Program-made: the position numbers and the translations under genes
Part shown: piece by piece, positions 1 through 7,954 of the stretch
Numbering within the stretch: the stretch's first letter is position 1
How the letters are laid out: every line of letters starts with the position of its first letter
Assembly (NCBI GenBank): GCA_963926475.1
Contig: CAWUXE010000013.1
Coordinates: 1 to 64,000 of the forward strand
Length of the DNA: 64,000 nt
Direction: 5' to 3'
Source of the DNA: UBA2040 sp002384725
GTDB taxonomy: Bacteria > Bacteroidota > Bacteroidia > Flavobacteriales_D > Crocinitomicaceae
Notes under the pieces: generated by a model
The model's database searches: none
The model's input: the letters and a program-made list of their open reading frames with translations, nothing else
Told to the model about the DNA's origin: nothing

Positions 1-192
1 ACCAACGTACTGACCACCAGTTGCATATAATTCAGGAATGAAATGTGTAAAAGCCACGGATAATAAAAACCCACCACTGAAAGCCAACATCAATTTAATG
101 ATAGACTTTCTGTAATCGTTTAAAAAAAGAACAACCAATCCACCAACTACAACGGCGAAAATCAGCCAAAATATTGTCCACATTACACTCAT
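1..192 (-). CDS. ZIP-family metal transporter, N-terminal part (runs off window)
   Basis: The minus-strand frame reads MSVMWTIFWLIFAVVVGG and continues through a first hydrophobic helix, a short polar loop, and a second segment with FSGGFLLSVAFTHFIPELY before the window edge. The GGFLLSVAFxHFxPE pattern is typical of ZIP (ZRT/IRT-like) divalent metal importers of the inner membrane. Only about 64 residues are visible, so substrate (zinc, iron or other) cannot be judged. The start ATG overlaps the stop of the upstream methyltransferase gene by four bases (ATGA), which implies translational coupling. The ATG start is supported by this overlap and by the immediate hydrophobic helix. Confidence 0.75.
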   Translation of the reverse strand, partial: MSVMWTIFWLIFAVVVGGLVVLFLNDYRKSIIKLMLAFSGGFLLSVAFTHFIPELYATGGQYVG

Positions 193-926
193 ACAGCCTT
201 TTTACAAATAATTATCATTCTTTCCGAATGCTTTTCGTCGTACGTTTCCAAATCAAAATTCCCAAAGATGGTTATGGGCTTCAATCCATCTCGCAACATC
301 ATTTCCTTCAATTCATTAAATTGAAACCCACGAACTTTTTCCTCAAATTGAAAATTCACTCCTCGATCTTTTACCTCAATGCTCTTGCGAATAAATTTCC
401 CGTCAAATGTTCTTTGAATATTGAATTCTATGCCATCTATTTCCTTTTGTTCTTCAGGAACTAGTTTATCAATTGCCCGGTCTAAATTTAAATAATCAAA
501 GACGAATAAACCATTTGGACGCAACATCTCGCTAATTCCTTTCAGGACTTTTTCATTTTCTTCGTTATTCTCGAAATAACCAAAACTTGTAAAGAGGTTG
601 AAAATACAGTCAAATGATTCTCCTTGAATAACTTCTCGCATATCATGAACAAGGAATTTTAAGGTCTTACTTTCCTTTTTTTTCGCTGACTTTATACTTT
701 CTTTCGATAAATCAGCACCTAAAACTGTCATGCCCAACTTCTCTAAGGTCCTTGAATGGCGACCTTTTCCGCACGCCAAGTCCAAAACATACGACTTCTC
801 AGGAAGATTCAATTTCGCAACCAAACGTGTAATGAAATTCTTCGCTTCTTTCTCGTCTCGAGAACGATATAAGGTGTGATAATATTTTGAATCAAACCAT
901 GAATCAAACCAATCCTTTTTCGACAT
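189..926 (-). CDS. class I SAM-dependent methyltransferase
   Basis: A 245-residue soluble protein with a Rossmann-type methyltransferase core. Motif I is VLDLACGKGRHS near residues 47-58, followed by an acidic end of strand 2 (VLGADLS) and a FDCIFNLFTSFGYF segment that corresponds to motif IV/post-IV. This places it in the Methyltransf_25/11 group (established family pattern). The substrate is not predictable from the sequence; small molecules are as likely as protein or RNA. It is the first gene of a two-gene unit with the ZIP transporter. A TATCTTTG box lies four bases before the ATG, so the message may be leaderless. Confidence 0.8.
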   Translation of the reverse strand: MSKKDWFDSWFDSKYYHTLYRSRDEKEAKNFITRLVAKLNLPEKSYVLDLACGKGRHSRTLEKLGMTVLGADLSKESIKSAKKKESKTLKFLVHDMREVIQGESFDCIFNLFTSFGYFENNEENEKVLKGISEMLRPNGLFVFDYLNLDRAIDKLVPEEQKEIDGIEFNIQRTFDGKFIRKSIEVKDRGVNFQFEEKVRGFQFNELKEMMLRDGLKPITIFGNFDLETYDEKHSERMIIICKKAV

Positions 927-930
927 GCGA

Positions 931-938
931 CAAAGATA
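931..938 (-). promoter_or_regulatory. -7 promoter box for methyltransferase gene
   Basis: On the minus strand TATCTTTG matches the Bacteroidota -7 consensus TAnnTTTG. It ends four bases upstream of the start codon at 926. No clear -33 TTG is seen at the usual spacing. Confidence 0.5.
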
Positions 939-1000
939 AAATTTATTGATTGGGGTAAACTAACCTTGAAAAGAAAAAAAATATTTGCGCTACAAATCGT

Positions 1001-1008
1001 TATATTTG
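1001..1008 (+). promoter_or_regulatory. -7 promoter box for coaE
   Basis: TATATTTG matches TAnnTTTG and lies about 50 bases before the coaE ATG, in the divergent intergenic region shared with the methyltransferase gene. A -33 element at standard spacing is not evident. Confidence 0.4.
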
Positions 1009-1060
1009 CTATTATCACAAAATTTATGTCGTTCAGTAATATCTACGGAATATAATTACT

Positions 1061-1642
1061 ATGCTTCTAATAGGAATAACGGGCGGTATCGGTTCAGGCA
1101 AATCCCTTGTTGCAAAAATTCTTGAAACTTTAAAATATCACGTTTTTTACTCCGATATCGAAGCAAAAAACATTGTAGACTCCAATATAGAGGTGCGAAA
1201 TCAAATAATCCGTGTTTTTGGCCCTCAAGCTTACCTAAAGGGTGAATACAATCGACCATTTGTAGCCGAGAAAGTATTTGCCAATCAAGAACTTTTGACT
1301 CAATTAAATCAAATTATCCATCCCGCGGTCAGAGCTGCTTTTGATCAATTTTGCGATAAGAGTAAAGCGAAAATCGTTTTCAATGAAGCCGCTATTCTCT
1401 TTGAAACGGGTGCTTATAAAAGTTTCGATGCTGTTATATTGGTCTGTTCGCCTGAGAAATTGCGGATGGAGCGACTCATGAAACGTGATAATGCTTCTAA
1501 AAAAGAAATTCAAGCGAGAATGAACAAACAATGGTCGGACCAGAAAAAAAGAGAGCTGACTAATTTGATTATCGAAAATGATGAAAAATCTTCGATCCTA
1601 GAACAAACAAATGAAATATTAGCAATTATTTGTCCTCACTAA
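1061..1642 (+). CDS. coaE: dephospho-CoA kinase
   Basis: The 193-residue protein catalyses the last step of coenzyme A synthesis, ATP-dependent 3'-phosphorylation of dephospho-CoA in the cytosol. The N-terminus MLLIGITGGIGSGKS contains the Walker A loop at residues 8-15. It is followed by the family DIEAKNIVDSN segment (substrate binding), the IIHPAVR motif and a lid-region R(M)ERLMKRDNASKKEI. Length matches the CoaE family (about 190-210). The 3' end overlaps by 17 bases with the convergent membrane-protein gene on the other strand. Confidence 0.95.
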   Translation: MLLIGITGGIGSGKSLVAKILETLKYHVFYSDIEAKNIVDSNIEVRNQIIRVFGPQAYLKGEYNRPFVAEKVFANQELLTQLNQIIHPAVRAAFDQFCDKSKAKIVFNEAAILFETGAYKSFDAVILVCSPEKLRMERLMKRDNASKKEIQARMNKQWSDQKKRELTNLIIENDEKSSILEQTNEILAIICPH

Positions 1643-2288
1643 CGTCTTCGTAATCATCAAATCCTTTCTTTTTTCCTTCATTTGACGAACCTCCATCAAT
1701 GTTTCTAAATTGACTTGGGGCAAAAATCATCATAATGGATTGAGCGATTTTGTTGAATATCGAAAACAAAAAGAATACCCCAACAATTTTAAAGATGAAA
1801 CCAAAAACTGGCGTGTCTTCGATATTGATTATGGCATCTTTCATCCAGAAACTAATTTTGTTTTCTGCGAATGTTGGGTAATAAATACAAGCCACAAAAA
1901 AAAATATACTTAAAACGATTAAGCCAATTTCTGCCCGAATATCAAAATTCGATTGCAGCGGTTTTTTTACTTGTTGGTTCATCATAAAATTCAGCATGAA
2001 ACGCTTTTGCTGGTTGTTTTGTAATTTACTGACAAAGTAAATCAAAAGAATAATAGTCGTAATCACTACTGAACTTTGACTTAAGGATAGTGCTGAATCC
2101 GTTTCGTAGCAGAACAAGAAAGTAATCTGAACCAAAAAGAAATTCTTGATCAATTTCAATAAATAGTTTTGCCAAACTTTCATTCTCCCGCTAGATAAGA
2201 GCTCAGCCCCAAAACGGATCAATGACCAAAGAAAGCCAAATATGGCAAGAATAACCCCTAATCGGAATGTAACACTGATGATTTCCAC
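1626..2288 (-). CDS. hypothetical integral membrane protein
   Basis: The 220-residue protein has about five hydrophobic stretches: residues 1-25, 45-65, 75-90, 120-140 and 160-185. It ends in an acidic/basic hydrophilic tail (GKKKGFDDYEDVSEDK). I do not recognise a domain. The pattern of helix pairs with basic loops (RRMK, NNQQKRF) suggests an inner-membrane protein with the tail in the cytosol (inference). It is convergent with coaE and overlaps its last 17 bases. The next gene upstream is divergent, so this is probably a single-gene unit. It looks like a lineage-restricted Bacteroidota protein. Confidence 0.6.
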   Translation of the reverse strand: MEIISVTFRLGVILAIFGFLWSLIRFGAELLSSGRMKVWQNYLLKLIKNFFLVQITFLFCYETDSALSLSQSSVVITTIILLIYFVSKLQNNQQKRFMLNFMMNQQVKKPLQSNFDIRAEIGLIVLSIFFFVACIYYPTFAENKISFWMKDAIINIEDTPVFGFIFKIVGVFFLFSIFNKIAQSIMMIFAPSQFRNIDGGSSNEGKKKGFDDYEDVSEDK

Positions 2289-2432
2289 GGCACAAATTTG
2301 CGGATTTTCTGACAGATATTTAAAGAAATGGAAATTCTTGCATGGATTTTGCCAAATATTAACGAAATAAAGAACGTCAAAGCTGAAGAATAAAGCATTT
2401 TACTATCTTTAGGAACCAAATAAAACAAGAAC

Positions 2433-4568
2433 ATGAAATTTTTACAACTTGCCCTTTTTATACTTTTAACCCATACTATTTCCTTTGCAGAAGAAGGGAT
2501 GCTCATTCCTTCGGTTATTCAGGCTTTTGAGTCAGATATGAAGGCAAAAGGTATGAAATTGACAGCACAAGATATTTATGATGTCAATAATTCTAGCTTG
2601 AAAGATGCTGTCCTTCACTTTGGAGGAGGATGTACTGCTGAATTGGTTTCTGATAAAGGTTTGTTGTTAACGAATCACCACTGTGGATATTCTCAAATTC
2701 AATCGCACTCTTCGTTAGAAAAAGATTATTTAAAGAATGGTTTTTGGGCAAAAAATTATGCAGAAGAACTTCTGAATCCGGGTTTATTTGTTGCGCGTAT
2801 GGTGCGTATTGACGATGTAACTGAGACGGTTAATTTTGGAGTTCGTCACGATATGTCGAACGAAGATAAGGTAGCGAAAATGAAAGCGAACATGAAAGTT
2901 CTCATCGAAGACGCTGAAAAAGGAAATGGCTACAAAGCTGAAATCAAAGCTTTTAATTATGGCAATGACTTTTATATTATCGTGAAAGAAATTTTTAATG
3001 ACGTTCGATTAGTAGGAACACCTCCTAATTCCATTGGAAAATTTGGTGGAGATACAGACAATTGGGTTTGGCCGAGACATACAGGCGATTTCTCCGTTTT
3101 TAGAGTGTATTCTGGAACAGACAACAAGCCTGCAGATTTCAGCGAATCTAACGTTCCTTACACACCTTTACATTTCTTACCAATTGCTATGATGCCGAGA
3201 AAGATGGGTGATTTCACCATGGTGTACGGATTTCCAGGAACCACTGAGCAACATTTGGTTTCATCACAAATCAAATATATTATGGACAAAGAACGGCCAG
3301 CTCGAATTGGTATGAGAGAAAAATCACTTTCAGTTATCGATGCAGGGATGAGGTCTTCTGATCAAATTCGTATTCAATATTCAGCCAAACAAGCGCGCAT
3401 CGCCAATGCATACAAAAAATGGATAGGTCAAGTGGGGGGATTAACTGAGTTGGGTGCCGTAAGAGTGAAAGAACAATACGAGACGAAGTACATAGAAATG
3501 GCGCAAACGAAACCAGAATGGGCGGCCAAGTATGGTAGTTTGGTGGCTGAAATGAAAGAGAACATGGCGAAAGGGCAACAATATGATTTTGCTTATGCCA
3601 TGGCTGTGGAGTACATTTTTATCGGTCCAGAAATGTTGCGTCTGGCAAGAAACTTCTCCGATATAATGGAGAATTATGACAAATTAGTCGAAACAGGTAA
3701 GTTGGAGGAAGAAATCGAAAACCTAAACAAAGGTTTGGATGGCTTTTTTAAAAACTACGATGTGGGAGTTGATCGTCAAATATTTGAATTGTTGACGGAT
3801 GAATATTTGAAGCAAATGAATGAAATTGGCTTACCGAATATACTCACAAAAACTTCTGCGAGCGCCTTGACAAAATCTATCTACAATAAATCGTTTTTAG
3901 TCGATATTGAAGATGCGAAAAATGCATTGAAGAAAGTAAACAAACGAGTAATAAAAAAATGGGGGCGTGATCCAGGGATGATGTTGTTCAGACAATTAAT
4001 GGAAAAATTCGAAGTAGAAACGATTCCCGGTGTAAGAGAATTTCAAGGTAGAATGGATGGCATTTTAAAAGTGTACGTTGAAGGAAAACAAGAAATGTTC
4101 CCCGATGCAAAACATTGGGCTGACGCGAATGGTACGATGAGAATCACCTACGGTCAATTGGAAGGAAGCGCTCCAAACGATGGAATGGAATATGCGGATC
4201 ATACCACGACGGCTGGCATATTGCAAAAGTATGCTACGGGTAATCCTGATTTCGATTTATTACCCGATTTGATAGAAACGTACAAGAAAAAAGATTTCGG
4301 GCCGTATGCACAAGATGGAGAATTGTGGGTCTGTTTTACAGGTTCAAATCATACCACAGGAGGAAATTCTGGTTCACCCGTTATCGATGCCAATGGTAAT
4401 TTAATGGGATTGAACTTTGATAGAAGTTGGGAAAGCACCATGAGCGATTATATGTTTGATCCAAACCGCTGTCGCAACATAACTGTAGATATACGTTACG
4501 TTCTATGGGTAATGGACAAATATGCAGGAGCAACACACCTTGTTAAAGAAATGAAGCTTGTTAATTAA
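2433..4568 (+). CDS. S46-family dipeptidyl-peptidase, DPP11-like (Asp/Glu-specific)
   Basis: This 711-residue periplasmic serine exopeptidase removes N-terminal dipeptides from oligopeptides, feeding peptide use. Residues 1-19 are a signal peptide ending SFAEE. The S46 triad is visible: His in TNHHCGY (residue 83), Asp in PRHTGDFSVF (219), and Ser in GNSGSPV (646). Residue 664, eighteen positions after the catalytic Ser, is Arg (LNFDRSWE). In Porphyromonas the Arg at this position marks the acidic-residue-specific DPP11, whereas DPP7 has Gly. Length matches the family (700-720). It stands alone, with a TATCTTTA box near 2404 as a possible promoter. Confidence 0.9.
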   Translation: MKFLQLALFILLTHTISFAEEGMLIPSVIQAFESDMKAKGMKLTAQDIYDVNNSSLKDAVLHFGGGCTAELVSDKGLLLTNHHCGYSQIQSHSSLEKDYLKNGFWAKNYAEELLNPGLFVARMVRIDDVTETVNFGVRHDMSNEDKVAKMKANMKVLIEDAEKGNGYKAEIKAFNYGNDFYIIVKEIFNDVRLVGTPPNSIGKFGGDTDNWVWPRHTGDFSVFRVYSGTDNKPADFSESNVPYTPLHFLPIAMMPRKMGDFTMVYGFPGTTEQHLVSSQIKYIMDKERPARIGMREKSLSVIDAGMRSSDQIRIQYSAKQARIANAYKKWIGQVGGLTELGAVRVKEQYETKYIEMAQTKPEWAAKYGSLVAEMKENMAKGQQYDFAYAMAVEYIFIGPEMLRLARNFSDIMENYDKLVETGKLEEEIENLNKGLDGFFKNYDVGVDRQIFELLTDEYLKQMNEIGLPNILTKTSASALTKSIYNKSFLVDIEDAKNALKKVNKRVIKKWGRDPGMMLFRQLMEKFEVETIPGVREFQGRMDGILKVYVEGKQEMFPDAKHWADANGTMRITYGQLEGSAPNDGMEYADHTTTAGILQKYATGNPDFDLLPDLIETYKKKDFGPYAQDGELWVCFTGSNHTTGGNSGSPVIDANGNLMGLNFDRSWESTMSDYMFDPNRCRNITVDIRYVLWVMDKYAGATHLVKEMKLVN

Positions 4569-4620
4569 AATTGTTAATAATTTAACAAAATCGTTTTAAT
4601 TAAAGTGAAGTTAACAGTTC

Positions 4621-4638
4621 TTGGCACGACTATTGGAG
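4621..4638 (+). promoter_or_regulatory. sigma-54 (-24/-12) promoter upstream of VWD-domain gene
   Basis: TTGGCACGACTATTGGAG fits the sigma-54 consensus YTGGCACGrNNNTTGCW at 16 of 17 positions. The invariant -24 GG is at 4623-4624 and the -12 element at 4633-4636 reads TTGG instead of TTGC, with the correct spacing. The predicted start of transcription is near 4648, about 25 bases before the ATG at 4672. A sigma-54 activator gene is present in this window (32453-33691), so the factor is likely in use in this organism. Confidence 0.6.
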
Positions 4639-4671
4639 TTTTTTTTAGTGCAACCAATTAAAACTGAGAAC

Positions 4672-6375
4672 ATGAAAAAATTATTACACTTTGTATTGAC
4701 ACTTTTCTGCTTAGGTTTTGTTTCACAATCCTATGCGCAAGAAACGTCAAAATTCGACGAGCAATTCAAAACCATCGACACCGAACTTGCGAGTTGGGAC
4801 CCTGTCCGTGGTAAATGGTTGAGTTCTTCATTGCGAGCAATGTCCTCCAACCAACCTATTCCAGATCGTGCTTTTCCAGAAGATTATTCTCCTGGTGAAA
4901 TGATGAAAATGGTGCCACCTTCCACTTTATCTAACATCCGAACTATTTCTCAGGCCTATGGTCAGAACACCACGGATATGTTAGAGCGTGAAAGATGGAA
5001 CAGGGTTAATAATTACGTATACCGACCAGATTGTAAATTGGTGATGGGACGAACGTATGGTGATCCGCATTTAAAATCTTTTGATGGAGCGAGTTATTCT
5101 TTCCAAACTGTTGGTGAATTTGTTTTGGTAAATTCTAACAACGGACAAATGGAAGTGCAAGTGCGTCAAGAACCGCAGCGTGATGATTTTTCTCTGAACA
5201 CTGCGGTTGCTATGCGAGTAGGAGGTGACCGAGTTGGAATTTATGCCAACCAAAGAGATATTAATTCTTCTTCTCCTGTTATGGTGAATGGGTTTCCTGT
5301 CCAAATGTCTGGAAGAACATATTATTTACCACATGGTGGTACCATCCGAACTTCAGGAAGAGATTACATCGTTACATGGCCTTCGGGTGAAAAAGTATCG
5401 GTTGATTTGAGAAATTCCGGAGGAATGAGCTTTATGAATATCGCTGTGCAAGTTTACCCTTGTGCCTCCAACAACATGACTGGCTTACTTGGGAATGCTA
5501 ATGGAACTCATCAAGACGATTTTAACATCGGTGGACGAGGAATTAGTCCAATGTTTGGTGGTGAAATGTCTGATCGAATGGAAAAAGAAAGATTGGCTTT
5601 CTTAGCTAAAGACTTTGCTAACAACTTCCGCATCCAAACCATGACTTCATTGTTTGATTATGGATTTGGACAAAACACTATGTCATTTACAGATTATACG
5701 TATCCACGTGTTCATCTTACTTTAAATGACTTATCTCGTGATCAAAGAACAAATGCACGCAATGCATGTGCAAGAGCTGGATTAACAGGAGCAGAATTAG
5801 ACGCTTGTATTTATGATCAAGGTTTCTTAAGAATCGACCCAACACCAAGACCCGTTATTCCTTGTCCTACGACTGGAGCAACTTTAGGAAGAGTAGACAA
5901 AGAAGAGCCAAATGTAAATCCACGTGATATTATCAATACAGGTTCTACAACTACTCCAAATGGAGCTGGTGTAGGCTTACCAACTTCACGTCCAATAACA
6001 TCAACTCCGGTAATTAATGAAAAAGAAACACCAGCTATAACGGTGCCTTCGACGCGACCAAATAAACCAGCTTGGCAGTCAAGTGATGTGCGTGATACTC
6101 CGACAACAGTTGCGCCTAGTACAGGTACGTCGAATGATAAGGTAGAAAAACACGATACCAATTCAAATGGTGGTGCGATTCCACGTCCTTCGGACTCTTC
6201 ACCTAACACGGAGAAAAAAGATACACGAACAGAACCGGTTAAACCAAACCCACGTCCGACGTATACGCCAACAAAGAAATCTACTCCAATGAGAACGAAG
6301 CCAGCTCCAAAACCAGCTCCTGCTCCAAGTCGACCTTCGACTCCTGCTCCGAGCAGAGGCGGCAGAGGTGGATAA
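4672..6375 (+). CDS. secreted von Willebrand factor type D (VWD) domain protein with Pro/Thr-rich tail
   Basis: The 567-residue protein starts with a clear signal peptide (MKKLLHFVLTLFCLGFVSQS, cleavage after SYA). A VWD domain spans roughly residues 120-310: the entry motif TYGDPHLKSFDG, the 'VGEFVLV' strand and the exit motif GLLGNANGTHQDDF correspond to GDPHxxTFDG and GLCGNxNGxxxDD of VWD domains. A helical segment with Cys pairs (NACARAGLTGAELDAC) follows. Residues from about 385 are a low-complexity Pro/Thr/Ser/Lys tail ending PSRGGRGG. No T9SS sorting domain is seen. A TTG codon upstream in frame falls inside the sigma-54 promoter, so the ATG before the signal peptide is chosen. An extracellular or cell-surface structural role is inference. 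Confidence 0.8.
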   Translation: MKKLLHFVLTLFCLGFVSQSYAQETSKFDEQFKTIDTELASWDPVRGKWLSSSLRAMSSNQPIPDRAFPEDYSPGEMMKMVPPSTLSNIRTISQAYGQNTTDMLERERWNRVNNYVYRPDCKLVMGRTYGDPHLKSFDGASYSFQTVGEFVLVNSNNGQMEVQVRQEPQRDDFSLNTAVAMRVGGDRVGIYANQRDINSSSPVMVNGFPVQMSGRTYYLPHGGTIRTSGRDYIVTWPSGEKVSVDLRNSGGMSFMNIAVQVYPCASNNMTGLLGNANGTHQDDFNIGGRGISPMFGGEMSDRMEKERLAFLAKDFANNFRIQTMTSLFDYGFGQNTMSFTDYTYPRVHLTLNDLSRDQRTNARNACARAGLTGAELDACIYDQGFLRIDPTPRPVIPCPTTGATLGRVDKEEPNVNPRDIINTGSTTTPNGAGVGLPTSRPITSTPVINEKETPAITVPSTRPNKPAWQSSDVRDTPTTVAPSTGTSNDKVEKHDTNSNGGAIPRPSDSSPNTEKKDTRTEPVKPNPRPTYTPTKKSTPMRTKPAPKPAPAPSRPSTPAPSRGGRGG

Positions 6376-6399
6376 AAAAGGATAAAGACTATAAGTAAA

Positions 6400-6436
6400 A
6401 AGTCCCGTTCTAGAATTTTAAAACGGGGCTTTTTTA
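6400..6436. terminator. bidirectional hairpin terminator between VWD gene and lpd
   Basis: AGTCCCGTT at 6401 pairs with AACGGGGCT ending at 6430, followed by TTTTTT on the plus strand and preceded by an A-run for the minus strand. It separates convergent genes. Confidence 0.75.
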
Positions 6437-6451
6437 TGTAATCGATTTTTT

Positions 6452-7852
6452 CTAAATGTGCATTGCTCTATCGCCAACTGCCATTGCAGCTTCTTTAACA
6501 CCTTCTGAATAAGTAGGGTGGGGGTGACAGATTCTAGCAATATCCTCCGCTGATGCTCTGTACTCCATGGCCACAACTGCTTCCATGATTAAATCTGCTG
6601 CACGAGGGGCTATCATATGAACTCCTAGTACTTCATCCGTTACACTATCAGCCATAATTTTTATCAATCCAGCTGTGTCCATACTAGCTCTTGCTCTGCC
6701 TAACGCTTTTATTGGGAAACTTCCAATTTTAAAGTCAATGCCAGCTTCAGTCAATTCTTGCTCTGTTTTTCCAACCGAAGCAATTTCAGGCCAAGTATAA
6801 ACGACACCAGGGATGAGGTTGTAATTAATGTGGGGTTTTTGACCAGCGATAATCTCAGCAACAAAGGTACCTTCTTCCTCCGCTTTATGTGCCAACATAG
6901 CTCCACGAACTACATCGCCAATTGCATATATGTTAGGAACGTTAGTTTGAAGATGATCATTCACTTCAACTTGCTTTCTATCATTTAATTTAACACCGGC
7001 GTTTTCCAACCCAAGGCCATCAGTATAAGGTTTTCTTCCAACTGCTACTAAAACATAGTCAGCTTCTAATTTAACCTCTATGCCTTTTTTGTTCAAAGCT
7101 TTAACTACACAAGTTTCACCTTTGTTGACAACGTTCTGAACTTTGTGCTCCATGTGAAATTTGAATCCTTCTTTTTTCAGAACTCGTGCCATTTCTTTCC
7201 CCATGGTCACATCCATATTTGCTAAAATTGTTGGAGCAAATTCTACTACTTCAACCTCGGTTCCAATTCTGCTAAATACAGAACCTAATTCAAGACCAAT
7301 GACTCCAGCGCCAATGACTATCATTTTCTTTGGAATCTCTTTTAAATTAAGCGCTTCCGTAGAAGTAATAATTCTTTTTTTGTCTGGCTCCATTCCTGGA
7401 AAGTAGTTCGGTTTAGAACCTGTGCCAATAATAATATTCTTTGATTTTAATTCTGTCTTCTTTCCTTTGTCATCTGTAACGATAACTGTAGTGCTGTCTT
7501 TAAACGAACCAACTCCCGTGAAAACGGTCACTTTATTTTTGTCCATTAAGAATTTTACGCCACTGCATGTTTGACTAACGACTTCATTTTTACGGGCAAC
7601 CATCTGTTTGATATCGGCAGAAACTTTTCCTGTATTGATTCCGTGTTCTTTGAAATTGTGGACTGCGTTGTGATAATGTTCAGAGCTATCTAAAAGCGCT
7701 TTTGAAGGAATGCATCCAACATTCAAACATGTTCCACCCAACGTACTGTATTTCTCGATGATAGCTGTTTTTAATCCGAGTTGTGCGCAACGAATTGCAG
7801 CAACATATCCACCCGGTCCTGAACCGATTATCGTTACATCAAAATTGTCCAT
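6452..7852 (-). CDS. lpd: dihydrolipoyl dehydrogenase (E3)
   Basis: The 466-residue flavoprotein reoxidises dihydrolipoamide of 2-oxoacid dehydrogenase and glycine-cleavage complexes using NAD+. The N-terminal FAD loop GSGPGGY is at residues 10-16. The redox disulfide lies in GGTCLNVGCIPSK (Cys42, Cys47). An NAD-binding GAGVIGLELG is in the middle. The catalytic His445-Glu450 pair is in the C-terminal HPHPTYSE. Length is standard for E3. The gene is monocistronic here. The lipoyl synthase gene lipA lies 3.4 kb upstream on the same strand, separated by a T9SS cargo gene. Confidence 0.97.
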   Translation of the reverse strand: MDNFDVTIIGSGPGGYVAAIRCAQLGLKTAIIEKYSTLGGTCLNVGCIPSKALLDSSEHYHNAVHNFKEHGINTGKVSADIKQMVARKNEVVSQTCSGVKFLMDKNKVTVFTGVGSFKDSTTVIVTDDKGKKTELKSKNIIIGTGSKPNYFPGMEPDKKRIITSTEALNLKEIPKKMIVIGAGVIGLELGSVFSRIGTEVEVVEFAPTILANMDVTMGKEMARVLKKEGFKFHMEHKVQNVVNKGETCVVKALNKKGIEVKLEADYVLVAVGRKPYTDGLGLENAGVKLNDRKQVEVNDHLQTNVPNIYAIGDVVRGAMLAHKAEEEGTFVAEIIAGQKPHINYNLIPGVVYTWPEIASVGKTEQELTEAGIDFKIGSFPIKALGRARASMDTAGLIKIMADSVTDEVLGVHMIAPRAADLIMEAVVAMEYRASAEDIARICHPHPTYSEGVKEAAMAVGDRAMHI

Positions 7853-7907
7853 TTCTTTTTTTATTGCAAAGTTAGAATTAATAGTTAATTATAAAATTTA
7901 GGTCAAA

Positions 7908-7937
7908 AAAAAGACCGTTCCGAAGAACAGTCTTTTT
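7908..7937 (-). terminator. terminator of the 7955-11071 cargo gene
   Basis: AAGACCGTTC and GAACAGTCTT pair around a CGAA loop with one mismatch. On the minus strand the hairpin is followed by a T-run, 18 bases after the cargo stop codon. Confidence 0.75.
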
Positions 7938-7954
7938 TCTCTTTTAAGTCTGTA

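Noticed and set aside
2288..2306. Possible sigma-54 site CGGCACAAATTTGC
   Set aside because: Spacing between the two elements is one base short, and it lies 130 bases from the next start codon.
4621..4671. In-frame TTG start extending the VWD protein by 17 residues
   Set aside because: The TTG falls in the sigma-54 promoter and the extension would precede a perfect signal peptide.
5817..6209. 130-codon open frame on the minus strand
   Set aside because: It is antisense to the low-complexity tail of the VWD protein, where Pro/Thr codons create open frames by composition.
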